A model generated the notes under the pieces. That model saw only the letters and a list, made by a program, of their open reading frames with translations. It did not search any database and had not been told where the DNA came from. Positions 49,946-58,876 of a DNA stretch of 64,000 nt are shown piece by piece. The position numbers were made by a program, and so were the translations under genes. How positions within the stretch are numbered: position 1 is the stretch's first letter; each line of letters starts with the position of its first letter. The DNA is from Bordetella genomosp. 13. GTDB lineage: Bacteria; Pseudomonadota; Gammaproteobacteria; Burkholderiales; Burkholderiaceae_B. The stretch lies in the NCBI RefSeq assembly GCF_007679965.1, contig NZ_VEHL01000001.1, positions 558,001-622,000 of the forward strand, read 5' to 3'.

Positions 49946-50506
49946 ATGGCAAATACCACTCTGAAAGGCAGCGGACAGAAATTCATCGCCAGAAACCGTG
50001 CCCCGCGCGTGCAGATCGAGTACGACGTGGAGATCTACGGCGCCGAGCGCAAGATCCAGCTGCCGTTCGTCATGGGCGTGCTGGCCGACCTGGCCGGCAA
50101 GTCGGACACGCCGCAGCCCGACGTGAACGAGCGCAAGTTCCTGGATATCGACATCGACAACTTCGACGAGCGCATGAAGTCGGTCCGCCCGCGCGCCGCC
50201 TTCCAGGTCGAGAACTCGCTGACCGGCGACGGCCGCCTGAACGTCGACATCACGTTCGAGAGCCTGGACGACTTCTCGCCCGCCAACGTGGCGCGCAAGG
50301 TCGGCCCGCTCGATGAACTGCTGCAGGCCCGCACCCAGCTGGCCAACCTGCTGACCTACATGGACGGCAAGAACGGCGCCGAGGAACTGATCGGCAAGGT
50401 GCTGAAGAACCCCGCCCTGCTGAACTCGCTGGCCGCCGCGCCGAATACCACCGCTGCGCACGCCGCCGAATCCGGCGAAGCCACCGCGTCCAAGGACGCC
50501 AACTGA
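49946..50506 (+). CDS. tssB: T6SS sheath small subunit TssB
   Basis: The product has 186 residues. Family stretches are APRVQIEYDVEIYGAERKIQLPFVMGVLADLAG and FEVENSLTGDGRLNVDITFESLDDFSP-like sequence. It pairs with TssC to build the contractile sheath. The tail (about 165-186) is Ala/Glu-rich. tssC starts 23 bases downstream. Confidence 0.95.
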   Translation: MANTTLKGSGQKFIARNRAPRVQIEYDVEIYGAERKIQLPFVMGVLADLAGKSDTPQPDVNERKFLDIDIDNFDERMKSVRPRAAFQVENSLTGDGRLNVDITFESLDDFSPANVARKVGPLDELLQARTQLANLLTYMDGKNGAEELIGKVLKNPALLNSLAAAPNTTAAHAAESGEATASKDAN

Positions 50507-50529
50507 ACCCGACGGATACGGAGAACGCC

Positions 50530-52035
50530 ATGACAGCAGTGGCCAATCGCGCCAGTACCAACAAAGCAGTCGAGACGCTCGAAGCCGATGACCTCTCGTC
50601 GCTGCTGAAGAAAGAGTTCAAGCCCAAGACCGAGCAGGCCCGCGAGGCCGTCGAGCACGCCGTGCGCACCCTGGCGCACCAGGCGCTGCAGAACAGCGGC
50701 GTGGGCCTGTCGTCGGACGCCTATCGCACGATCCAGGCCATCATCGCCGAGATCGACCGCAAGATGTCCGAGCAGGTCAATCTGATCATGCACAACGCCG
50801 AGTTCCAGCAGCTCGAGGGTGCGTGGCGCGGCCTGCACTACCTGGTCACCAACACCGAGACCGACGAGCTGCTGAAGATCCGCTTCATGTGCATGTCGAA
50901 AAAGGACCTGGGCCGCACGCTCAAGCGCTACAAGGGCGTGGGCTGGGACCAGAGTCCGATCTTCAAGCGCGTGTACGAGGAAGAGTACGGCCAGTTCGGC
51001 GGCGAGCCCATCGGCTGCCTGGTGGGCGACTACCACTTCGACCACAGCCCCCCGGACGTGGAGCTGCTGGGCGAGATGGCGCGCATCTCGGCCGCCGCGC
51101 ACTGCCCCTTCATCACCGGCGCCTCGCCAAACGTGATGCAGATGGATTCGTGGCAGGAGCTGGCCAACCCGCGCGACCTGACCAAGATCTTCACCAACAC
51201 CGAATACGCCGCCTGGCGCAGCCTGCGCGAGTCGGAGGACGCGCGCTACATCGGCCTGGCCATGCCGCGTTTCCTGGCGCGCCTGCCGTACGGCGTGCGC
51301 ACGAATCCGGTGGACGAATTCGATTTCGAGGAAGACACCGACGGCGCGAACCACGACCGCTACACCTGGGCCAACTCGGCCTATGCGATGGCGGCCAACA
51401 TCAACCGTTCGTTCAAGCTGTACGGCTGGTGCACGTCGATCCGCGGCGTGGAATCGGGCGGCGCGGTCGAGAACCTGCCGTGCCACACGTTCCCGACCGA
51501 CGACGGCGGCGTGGACATGAAGTGCCCCACCGAAATCGCCATCAGCGACCGCCGCGAGGCCGAGCTGGCCAAGAACGGCTTCATGCCATTGGTGCATCGC
51601 AAGAACTCCGACTTCGCGGCCTTCATCGGCGCGCAGTCGTTGCAAAAGCCGCAGGAGTACCACGACGCGGACGCCAGTGCGAACGCCAAGCTGGCCGCGC
51701 GTCTGCCGTATCTGTTCGCCTGCTGCCGTTTCGCGCACTACCTCAAGTGCATCGTGCGAGACAAGATCGGTTCGTTCCGCGAGCGCGATGAAATGGAACG
51801 CTGGCTGAACGACTGGATCATGAATTACGTGGATGGCGATCCGGCCAATTCCTCGCAGGAAACCAAGGCGCGCAAGCCGCTGGCCGCCGCCGAGGTGCAG
51901 GTCCTGGAGATCGAGGACAACCCTGGGTACTACTCCGCGAAGTTTTTCCTGCGGCCGCACTATCAGCTCGAAGGGCTGACGGTATCGCTGCGACTGGTGT
52001 CCAAACTGCCTTCGCTCAAACAGAACGAGGGTTGA
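50530..52035 (+). CDS. tssC: T6SS sheath large subunit TssC
   Basis: The product has 501 residues. Conserved landmarks are IMHNAEFQQLEGAWRGLHYLV near residue 85, VGDYHFDHSPPDVELLGEMARI, and the C-terminal NPGYYSAKFFLRPHYQLEGLTVSLRLVSKLP. It makes most of the sheath outer wall and carries the ClpV-exposed surfaces. Length and sequence are typical. Confidence 0.97.
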   Translation: MTAVANRASTNKAVETLEADDLSSLLKKEFKPKTEQAREAVEHAVRTLAHQALQNSGVGLSSDAYRTIQAIIAEIDRKMSEQVNLIMHNAEFQQLEGAWRGLHYLVTNTETDELLKIRFMCMSKKDLGRTLKRYKGVGWDQSPIFKRVYEEEYGQFGGEPIGCLVGDYHFDHSPPDVELLGEMARISAAAHCPFITGASPNVMQMDSWQELANPRDLTKIFTNTEYAAWRSLRESEDARYIGLAMPRFLARLPYGVRTNPVDEFDFEEDTDGANHDRYTWANSAYAMAANINRSFKLYGWCTSIRGVESGGAVENLPCHTFPTDDGGVDMKCPTEIAISDRREAELAKNGFMPLVHRKNSDFAAFIGAQSLQKPQEYHDADASANAKLAARLPYLFACCRFAHYLKCIVRDKIGSFRERDEMERWLNDWIMNYVDGDPANSSQETKARKPLAAAEVQVLEIEDNPGYYSAKFFLRPHYQLEGLTVSLRLVSKLPSLKQNEG

Positions 52036-52097
52036 GGGCACATTCACGGGCCAGGCATTCCGCCTGGCATTCAATGCGACTTTAAGGGAGAAAGTAA

Positions 52098-52583
52098 GTG
52101 GCTGTTGACATGTTCATGAAGATCGAAGGCGCCAATGGCGAATCCAAGGACGCCAACCACAAGGAATGGACCGATATCGTGTCCTTCTCGTGGGGCGCCA
52201 CCCAGCCGGCCACGCTGGCTACCGGCGGCGGCCAAGGCGCTGGCAAGGCCAGCTTCAACGACCTGCACGTGGTTGCCCGCATCGACAAGGCTGCCCCCGC
52301 TGTCATGAAGCATTGCGCCAGCGGCAAGCACCTGAGCAAGATCGAACTGTCGATCTGCAAGGCCGGCGGCCAGCAAGTCGAGTACAGCAAGGTCACCCTG
52401 GAAGAAGTGCTGGTGACGTCGGTGCAGGTTGCCGCCGACAACGGCTCCGAAGCCGTGCTGGTGAACTACGCTTTCCAGGCTGCGCGCGTGCGCCAGCAAT
52501 ACTGGGAGCAGACTGCTTCGGGCGGCAAGGGCGCCGAAAGCCTGGTCGCCTGGGACATCAAGCAGAACAAGGAAGTCGGCTGA
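52098..52583 (+). CDS. hcp: T6SS tube protein Hcp (TssD)
   Basis: The product has 161 residues. GTG 52098 is the start, with AAGGGAG (52084-52090) upstream and the family N-terminus MAVDMFMKIEGANGES. The hexameric ring protein stacks into the inner tube and carries small effectors. Motifs WTDIVSFSWGATQPA and VTLEEVLVTSVQ are conserved. Its 62-base upstream spacer separates it from the sheath genes. Confidence 0.96.
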   Translation: MAVDMFMKIEGANGESKDANHKEWTDIVSFSWGATQPATLATGGGQGAGKASFNDLHVVARIDKAAPAVMKHCASGKHLSKIELSICKAGGQQVEYSKVTLEEVLVTSVQVAADNGSEAVLVNYAFQAARVRQQYWEQTASGGKGAESLVAWDIKQNKEVG

Positions 52584-52710
52584 TCCGCCTCCGGCGTATA
52601 GCCCGCTTTCCAGCGTAGCAAACGCGGGGCGCGATCGGGCCTGGCAGGCCCTCGCGACCCCGCCATTTCGTTTCAAACGGCGTTTTCAAAGAATTCTTCT
52701 TCGAACCGGG

Positions 52711-53544
52711 ATGTCATCCATGCAGAACTCCGTCTTGTCCTTGCGTGACGGCAGCCTGTCGCAGCACCTCGAGGCCATCGAGTCGCGCATCCGCCGCGCT
52801 CCCGACGACGCCGATCTGCGCGCCCAGCTGTTCCAGCTGGCCGCCGTGCAGGGCGACTGGAAGCGCGCCGCCGACCAACTGCGGCTGTGCTCGCAGTTCA
52901 GCATGCAGTCCCGCCCCATGGCCATGATGTACACGCAGGCCATCGAGGGCGAAAAGCAGCGCGAGCAGGTGCTGGCCGGTAACGGCGCCCCGGTTTTCTT
53001 CGCGTCGCACCCGGAGTGGTGCGACCTGATGGTCCAGGCGCTGCACGCCGACGCCGCCGAGCCCGAAAAGGCCGCCGGGCTGCGTGCGCAGGCGCTCGAG
53101 GCCGCACAGGTCAGCGCGGGCGCGCTGACCGGCGCCGCCGACGAGGCGGCTCCCGAACCGTATGCGTGGATCGGCGACGGCGACAGCCGCCTGGGCCCGG
53201 TCTGCGAACTGATCACCGCCGGCCAGTACGGCTGGGTGCCCTTCGAGGACATCAGCGAGATCGCGCTGCTGGCGCCCGAGGGCCTGTGCGACGTGGTCTG
53301 GGCCCGTGCCGAGATCCTGCTGGCCGATGGCCGCACGCTGCCGGGCCTGATCCCGGCGCGCTATCCCGCGGCCCCCGGCGAACGCATGGCCGACCAGGAG
53401 GAACACCTGCGCCTGGGCCGCGTGACGCAGTGGCGCGAACTGGCCGACGGCACCTATGCCGGCGCCGGCCAGAAGATGTGGATCACCGACGCGGGCGAAT
53501 TCGCGCTGCTGGACGTGCGCGGCCTGCGGCAAGAGGCCGCCTGA
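52711..53544 (+). CDS. tagJ: T6SS accessory protein TagJ (ImpE-like)
   Basis: The product has 277 residues. N-terminal TPR-like helices (about 10-115; DADLRAQLFQLAAVQGDWKRAADQL) are followed by the ImpE domain (about 140-270; YAWIGDGDSRLGPVCELITAGQYGWVPFEDI). TagJ binds TssB and ClpV and helps sheath recycling in some systems. Its stop overlaps the tssE start (TGATG). Confidence 0.9.
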   Translation: MSSMQNSVLSLRDGSLSQHLEAIESRIRRAPDDADLRAQLFQLAAVQGDWKRAADQLRLCSQFSMQSRPMAMMYTQAIEGEKQREQVLAGNGAPVFFASHPEWCDLMVQALHADAAEPEKAAGLRAQALEAAQVSAGALTGAADEAAPEPYAWIGDGDSRLGPVCELITAGQYGWVPFEDISEIALLAPEGLCDVVWARAEILLADGRTLPGLIPARYPAAPGERMADQEEHLRLGRVTQWRELADGTYAGAGQKMWITDAGEFALLDVRGLRQEAA

Positions 53545-54104
53545 TGGGCCACCGCAACGCCGGTGGCCCGCCGGAACGCCCGCCGCTGACGCGTGACGGC
53601 CGCGTCGCGCGCGACCGCCTGCAGCCTTCGCTGCTGGATCGCCTGATGGACAACGAGCCGCAGCGCCGCGGAGAAGCGGCCGAGGCGTCGATGCTGACGC
53701 ACAACGAGCTGCGCAATGCCGTGCTGCGCGACCTGCGCTGGCTGCTGAACACCGTCAACCTGGAAACCACACAGGACCTGTCGGCCTACGACAGCGTACC
53801 GCGCTCCTGCCTGAACTTCGGCGTGCGCGCCATGGCCGGCCGCCGCATGTCGGACATCGACTGGGTCGACGTCGAGACGTCGATCCGCGACGCCATCGCC
53901 ACCTTCGAGCCGCGCATCCTGGAATCGTCGGTCGAAGTGCGCTGCATCAGCGACACCGGCACGCTGGAGCACCACAACGTGCTCACGCTCGAAATCCGCG
54001 GCATGCTCTGGTGCGTGCCGTACCCCATGGAATTCCTGTTCCGCACCGACATCGACCTGGAGAGCGGACACATGGATCTGCGCGACGTCGGAGGTATCGC
54101 CTGA
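53544..54104 (+). CDS. tssE: T6SS baseplate protein TssE
   Basis: The product has 186 residues of the gp25-like family, with QPSLLDRLMD, LRNAVLRDLRWLLNT and FEPRILESSVEV. It belongs to the baseplate wedge and starts sheath polymerisation. The start overlaps the tagJ stop and the stop overlaps tssF, so all three are coupled. Confidence 0.93.
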   Translation: MGHRNAGGPPERPPLTRDGRVARDRLQPSLLDRLMDNEPQRRGEAAEASMLTHNELRNAVLRDLRWLLNTVNLETTQDLSAYDSVPRSCLNFGVRAMAGRRMSDIDWVDVETSIRDAIATFEPRILESSVEVRCISDTGTLEHHNVLTLEIRGMLWCVPYPMEFLFRTDIDLESGHMDLRDVGGIA

Positions 54105-56017
54105 TGGATGCGCGTCTGCTCGAGTACTACAACCGCGAACTCGTCTACATGCGCGAGATGGGCGCGGAGTTCGCCAAGCAGTTTCCCAAGGTGGCGGGCC
54201 GCCTGGGCATGCACGGCACCGAGGTCGCCGACCCCTACGTCGAGCGCATGCTGGAGGGCTTCAGCTTCCTGGCGGCGCGCATCCACCTGAAGATGGATGC
54301 CGAGTTCCCGCGCTTCACGCAGCGGCTGCTGGAAGTGGTGCACCCGCATTACCTGGCGCCCACGCCTTCGATGGCCGTGGTGCAGTTCTCGCCCAGCATG
54401 AACGAAGGCTCGCTGTCGGGCGGCTTCACATTGCCGCGCGGCACGATGCTGCGCGGCCGCCTGGCGCGCAACGAACAGACGCCTTGCGAATTCATGACCG
54501 GGCACGAAGTGCGGCTGTGGCCGCTGCGCGTGACCGAGGCCGAGTTCACCGGGCCGCCGCCCGACCTGCCGCTGTCGCGCATGGGCCTGGGCGGACGCAA
54601 CGCCGGCGTGGTCAGCGCGCTGCGCATCCGCATCGAGGTGTGCGGCGGCGTGACGCTGGAAGAACTGGACCTGGACCAGCTGGTGTTCTACCTGAACGGC
54701 CAGGACGTGCCCATGCAGCGCCTGATGGAGCTGGTGATGGGCCACACGGTGGCCGTGCTGGCGCACGACAGCGCGCGCCCGACGGCGTGGATCAACCGCC
54801 TGCCTGCGGACACGCTGCGCCACGAAGGCTTCGCGGACGACCAGGCGCTGCTGCCGACCGAGACGCGCGTGTTCCAGGGATACCGCCTGCTGCAGGAATA
54901 CTTCGCCTGCCCGCGCCGCTATCTGTTCTTCAGCCTGAACGGCCTGAAGCGCGGCCTGCGCACGGCGCGCGCGGCCGGCGCCAAGGGCGCGGGCAGGCCC
55001 GAGACGCGCAGCTTCGACCTGACACTGCTGCTGTCGGCGGCCGCGCCTGAACTGGAAGGCACGATCAGCGCCGAGAATCTGGCGCTGCACTGCTCGCCAG
55101 TGATCAACCTGTTCCCGCGCCGGGCCGACCGCGTGGCCGTGACGCCGCGCACCTACGAGTACCACGTGGTGGTGGACCGCACGCGTCCGATGGACTTCGA
55201 GGTCTACAGCGTGACGAAGGTGCTGGGGCACGTCTCCGCGCAGCGGCCCGAACAGGAGTTCCGGCCGTTCTACGGTTCGTTCGGCGCCGACACCGACGAC
55301 TACGGCGCGTACTACTCGATGCGGCGCGAGCCGCGGCTGTCGTCGGACTCGGCGCGGCGCCACGGCACGCGCACCAGCTATACCGGCAGCGAAGTGTTCC
55401 TGTCGCTGGTCGACCGACAGGAGGCGCCGTTCTCCGGCGCGCTGCGGCACCTGACGCTGGAGACGCTTTGCACCAACCGCGACCTGCCGATGCTGCTGCC
55501 GTTGGGCGGCGAATCGGATTTCACGCTGCGCGTGTCCGCGCCCGTGAAGGCCGTGAAGGTGCTGCACGGCCCGACCCGGCCGTCGACGGCGCTGGCGGAC
55601 AACGCCGCGTCGTGGCAGCTGATCAGCCACCTGGGCCTGCACTATCTCAGCCTGACCGACCTGGATTCGGACCAGGGCGCGCAGACCCTGCGCGAACTGC
55701 TGAACCTGTACGGCAACCTGGCCGACCCGGTGGTGCGCAAGCACATCTCGGGGGTGCGCCACGTGCAGGCCTCGCCGGTGCATCACCGCCTGCCGCTGCC
55801 CGGGCCCATGCTCTACGGGCGCGGCGTGCGCATCGACCTGCAGGTCGACGAAGCCGCCTTCTCGGGCATCAGCCCGTACCTGTTCGGCGCGGTGCTCGAG
55901 CAATTCTTCGCCCGTCACGTGTCCATCAACATGATGTCGGAGCTGGTCCTGTCGACGCTGCAGCGCGGCGAACTGGCCCGATGGCAGCCCCGCATGGGCA
56001 GCCGGCCCGCCGTGTAG
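54104..56017 (+). CDS. tssF: T6SS baseplate protein TssF
   Basis: The product has 637 residues and starts MDARLLEYYNRELVYMREMG, the conserved N-terminus of TssF (VasA/ImpG). The region FSFLAARIHLKMDAEFPRFTQRLLEVVHPHYLAPTPSM is also diagnostic. TssF and TssG form the wedge core around the spike. ATG 54104 overlaps the tssE stop. Confidence 0.96.
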   Translation: MDARLLEYYNRELVYMREMGAEFAKQFPKVAGRLGMHGTEVADPYVERMLEGFSFLAARIHLKMDAEFPRFTQRLLEVVHPHYLAPTPSMAVVQFSPSMNEGSLSGGFTLPRGTMLRGRLARNEQTPCEFMTGHEVRLWPLRVTEAEFTGPPPDLPLSRMGLGGRNAGVVSALRIRIEVCGGVTLEELDLDQLVFYLNGQDVPMQRLMELVMGHTVAVLAHDSARPTAWINRLPADTLRHEGFADDQALLPTETRVFQGYRLLQEYFACPRRYLFFSLNGLKRGLRTARAAGAKGAGRPETRSFDLTLLLSAAAPELEGTISAENLALHCSPVINLFPRRADRVAVTPRTYEYHVVVDRTRPMDFEVYSVTKVLGHVSAQRPEQEFRPFYGSFGADTDDYGAYYSMRREPRLSSDSARRHGTRTSYTGSEVFLSLVDRQEAPFSGALRHLTLETLCTNRDLPMLLPLGGESDFTLRVSAPVKAVKVLHGPTRPSTALADNAASWQLISHLGLHYLSLTDLDSDQGAQTLRELLNLYGNLADPVVRKHISGVRHVQASPVHHRLPLPGPMLYGRGVRIDLQVDEAAFSGISPYLFGAVLEQFFARHVSINMMSELVLSTLQRGELARWQPRMGSRPAV

Positions 56018-56045
56018 CAAAAACGACTTTCAAGGAAGACCCATC

Positions 56046-56699
56046 ATGCAAGCCGCCCAGCGCAGTTATCCCCAATACGATCCGGTCCACCTGATCGGCA
56101 CCCTGGTGCGCCGTGGCGAGAACGGCGACTACGCCGTGCGCTGCGATGGCCGCGAATGGCTGGCGCGCCGCGCCGCCAGCTGCCTGCTGGCGCCCGAGGT
56201 GGGCGACACGGTGATGATCAGCGGCCCCGATGCATCGCGCGTCTACCTGATCGCCGTGATCGAGCAGGCCGATCCCGCCAGCGGCACGGTGGAAATGGAA
56301 GGGCGCATGGTGCTGCGTTCGCGCACCGGCGACGTGGCGCTGCAGGCCGCGGGCGACGTGCGCATCGCCGGCCGCGCGGGCGTGCGGGTCGAGACCGAGA
56401 CGCTGCAGGTGCAGGCCAGGGAAGCGGGCTGCACCGCCGCGCGCATGAACTACCTGGCGGGCGAGGTGCACGGGGCCGTGGGCACCATGCGCCTGGTGGG
56501 CAAGGTCTACGAGGCCGTGGTGGACCGCTTGTCGCACCTGTCCCGCCTGGCTTTTCGCAGCGCCAGCGAGGTCGAGCACGTGCGCGTGGGCACGATGGAC
56601 TACCAGGCCGAGCAGAGCGCGCGCGTGCATGCGCCCTATACCGTGGTGACCGCCGATGCGCTGGTCAAGGTCGATGCCAAGCAAGTCCACATGGGGTAG
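56046..56699 (+). CDS. DUF3540 family T6SS-associated protein
   Basis: The product has 217 residues. The N-terminal beta-rich part (about 15-85; VHLIGTLVRRGENGDYAVRCDGREWLARRAASCLLAPEVGDTV) is followed by a repetitive VRIAGRAGVRVETETLQVQ section and a helical end. DUF3540 genes usually travel with DUF2169 and DUF4150/PAAR-like genes in effector-loading modules. Here it sits between tssF and tssG, 2 bases before tssG, while the matching DUF2169 and DUF4150 genes lie at 31503-37507. A role in spike/effector loading is inferred. Confidence 0.75.
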   Translation: MQAAQRSYPQYDPVHLIGTLVRRGENGDYAVRCDGREWLARRAASCLLAPEVGDTVMISGPDASRVYLIAVIEQADPASGTVEMEGRMVLRSRTGDVALQAAGDVRIAGRAGVRVETETLQVQAREAGCTAARMNYLAGEVHGAVGTMRLVGKVYEAVVDRLSHLSRLAFRSASEVEHVRVGTMDYQAEQSARVHAPYTVVTADALVKVDAKQVHMG

Positions 56700-56701
56700 G
56701 C

Positions 56702-57877
56702 ATGTCGGCGTCGACCATGGTTGATTCCTCGCCCGCGGCCGATTCCGATTGGGCCGACCCGGCGCCGGCCATGCCGATGCCTGCCGGACCCGGCGCGGGC
56801 GTGCGCGGGGGCGGCAACCTGCCCGAGGGCTTCTGGGAAGACCTGGAACGAGCGCCATACGCGCACGACCTGTTCCACGTGCTGCGCTGGATCGATGCCC
56901 GCGCGGGCGCGCGTTCGCCGCTGGGCCGGGACGCCTCGCCGCGCAACGAGCCCGTGCGCCTGCGGCAGGAGCCGTCGATGGCCTTCGCGCCAGCCACGCT
57001 GGCCTCGGCCAGGCTGGCGACGGAGAACGGCCCGCCCGAACTGTCCATCTACAGTTTCGGCCTGTTCGGCCCCAACGGCCCGCTGCCGCTGCACTTGACG
57101 GAACATGCGCGCGAACGCATGTTCCACCACGGCGATCCCACGCTCAGCGCCTTCGCCGACCTGTTCCATCATCGCCTGATCCTGCTGTTCTACCGCGCCT
57201 GGGCCGATGCGCAGAGCACCGTCAGCCTGGACCGGCGCGAGGAGCGCTTCACGCGTTACGTGGCCAGCCTGATGCACATGGGCGTGCCGTCCATGCGGCG
57301 CCGCGACAGCGTGATGGACCACGCCAAGTACTACATGGCGGGCCACCTGCTGCGCCAGACGCGCAATCCCGAGGGACTGCGCCACATCCTGGAGACCTTC
57401 TTCTCGCTGCCCGTGAAGGTGCGCGAGCACGTGCCGCAATGGATCCGCCTGGAACCGCGCCAGCGGCTGGGGCTGGGCGGGCGCGCGGGCCTGGGCCGGG
57501 ACACGCTGCTGGGCGTGGCCGTGCGCGACGCGCAGCACAAGTTCCGCCTGGAAGTGGGGCCGCTGAGCCGCGACGACTATGTATCGTTCCTGCCGGGCGG
57601 CACGCGTGCCAGCCAGGTCACGCACTGGGTGCGGCATTACGTGGGTGTGGAGTTCGCCTGGGATTTCCGGCCCATCATGCGCCGCGACGAGGTGCGCGGC
57701 GTGCGGCTGGGCGAGGCAGCGCCGCTGGGATTGGCATCCTGGCTGGGCAACCGGCAGGAGCAGCAGGGCGACGCCGGAGAACTGCTGCTGGATTACGAAA
57801 GCCGCGAGCGCCAGCGGGGCGCGCGCGTCAGACAACCCGAGCAAGAGCAACCCGAGCAAGAGGAGCTGACAGCATGA
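56702..57877 (+). CDS. tssG: T6SS baseplate protein TssG
   Basis: The product has 391 residues. After a Pro/Ala-rich N-terminus it shows family stretches YAHDLFHVLRWIDARAGARSPLG, VRLRQEPSMAFAPATLAS and FGLFGPNGPLPLHLTEHARERM. The tail (about 370-391) is rich in Glu/Gln. It partners TssF. Its stop overlaps the next start (ATGA), so the effector gene after it is part of the operon. Confidence 0.95.
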   Translation: MSASTMVDSSPAADSDWADPAPAMPMPAGPGAGVRGGGNLPEGFWEDLERAPYAHDLFHVLRWIDARAGARSPLGRDASPRNEPVRLRQEPSMAFAPATLASARLATENGPPELSIYSFGLFGPNGPLPLHLTEHARERMFHHGDPTLSAFADLFHHRLILLFYRAWADAQSTVSLDRREERFTRYVASLMHMGVPSMRRRDSVMDHAKYYMAGHLLRQTRNPEGLRHILETFFSLPVKVREHVPQWIRLEPRQRLGLGGRAGLGRDTLLGVAVRDAQHKFRLEVGPLSRDDYVSFLPGGTRASQVTHWVRHYVGVEFAWDFRPIMRRDEVRGVRLGEAAPLGLASWLGNRQEQQGDAGELLLDYESRERQRGARVRQPEQEQPEQEELTA

Positions 57878-58398
57878 TCCCTGACATGACGTACGACGGC
57901 CAGGTGCTGACCTGGGGCGGCCATGGCAAGTTCCGCGCGACCAGCGGCATGCCTGGTTTCCAGACGCCGACCGAATCGTGCACGCCGGACGCCGGTCCTG
58001 TGCCGCCGGGCCTGTACAAGGTGTTCCTGGCCAACCAGGGCACGGCCCGCGACGATGGCCGCGAGATGTGCAACCTGGCACCGTCCTGGGGGATCCAGCA
58101 GATTCCGCGTGGCCAGGCCGCCGGCAGCTGCGAAGAGTACTGGGCCAACTGGGGCACCTACCGCGCCCGCATGGAAGCGGCCGACACGGCGACCGCCAAC
58201 CGCTGCTCGGTCAAGCGCGGCGGCTTCTACCTGCACGACTCGATCAAGGGCTTCAGCCATGGCTGCATCGAGGTCGAGCAACGCATCTTCCCGCTGCTGC
58301 TGGGCTTCGCGAAATCCAGCGGCCGCAACACCGTGCTGCTGAAGGTCGACTACGTGGCCAACCGCGGCACCAATGGCGGCACCAAGGTCGGGGGCTGA
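57874..58398 (+). CDS. DUF2778 (Tlde1-like) L,D-transpeptidase-type T6SS effector
   Basis: The product has 174 residues. The catalytic pattern is His121 followed by Ser128-His129-Gly130-Cys131 (YLHDSIKGFSHGCIEVE), the L,D-transpeptidase-type arrangement of the DUF2778/Tlde1 family. These effectors attack peptidoglycan precursors in the periplasm. The early GPVPPGLYKV motif fits. No signal peptide is present, as expected for delivery by the T6SS. Coupled to tssG by ATGA, and followed one base later by a signal-peptide-bearing protein, it looks like an effector-immunity pair inside the core operon. Confidence 0.8.
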   Translation: MIPDMTYDGQVLTWGGHGKFRATSGMPGFQTPTESCTPDAGPVPPGLYKVFLANQGTARDDGREMCNLAPSWGIQQIPRGQAAGSCEEYWANWGTYRARMEAADTATANRCSVKRGGFYLHDSIKGFSHGCIEVEQRIFPLLLGFAKSSGRNTVLLKVDYVANRGTNGGTKVGG

Positions 58399-58399
58399 G

Positions 58400-58801
58400 A
58401 TGGCGGTCAGACGCGCGATGGTCCGCCTGGCCGCGGCCAGCCTGCCGGCGCTGCTTGCGCTGGCGCCGGCCGCCAGCCAGGCCGCTGGGCCGGTGAACAT
58501 CAAGAACGCCCTGGCCGAATGCGTGCAGGTTGCGCCCGGCGTGCGCAGCGCCGAGCACAACCTGGTGCTGCAGCAACTGACGCTGCAGGTTGGCAAGTCG
58601 ATCGGTCAGTGCGGCTGCAAGTCGGCCCTGGCCTCGTACCGCGCCACCGTCAAGCTGGACGGCGGCACGCAGAGCTTCACCCAGTCGGGCGTGTTTCCGA
58701 TCATGAAATCGGGCGAGCGCACGCTGGTCCTTGCCAGCGATCCCCAGGTCGTCGGCGACCGCGCGATGGAGGTGACGCTGAGCTGCGCGCCGGCCGATTG
58801 A
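58400..58801 (+). CDS. DUF2195-like periplasmic immunity protein
   Basis: The product has 133 residues with a signal peptide to about 29 (LPALLALAPAASQAAG). Cysteines in ALAECVQVAPG, IGQCGCKSAL and LSCAPAD fit disulfide bonding and the DUF2195 pattern. DUF2195 proteins are found beside DUF2778 effectors. Periplasmic export matches a peptidoglycan-acting toxin. It begins one base after the effector stop. Confidence 0.75.
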   Translation: MAVRRAMVRLAAASLPALLALAPAASQAAGPVNIKNALAECVQVAPGVRSAEHNLVLQQLTLQVGKSIGQCGCKSALASYRATVKLDGGTQSFTQSGVFPIMKSGERTLVLASDPQVVGDRAMEVTLSCAPAD

Positions 58802-58876
58802 GCAAGTGCAGTGCAAGAAGACTGATGCGGTGAACAACTAAAGCAGTGCCATAACCCCTACCTTCGACGGAGCATC

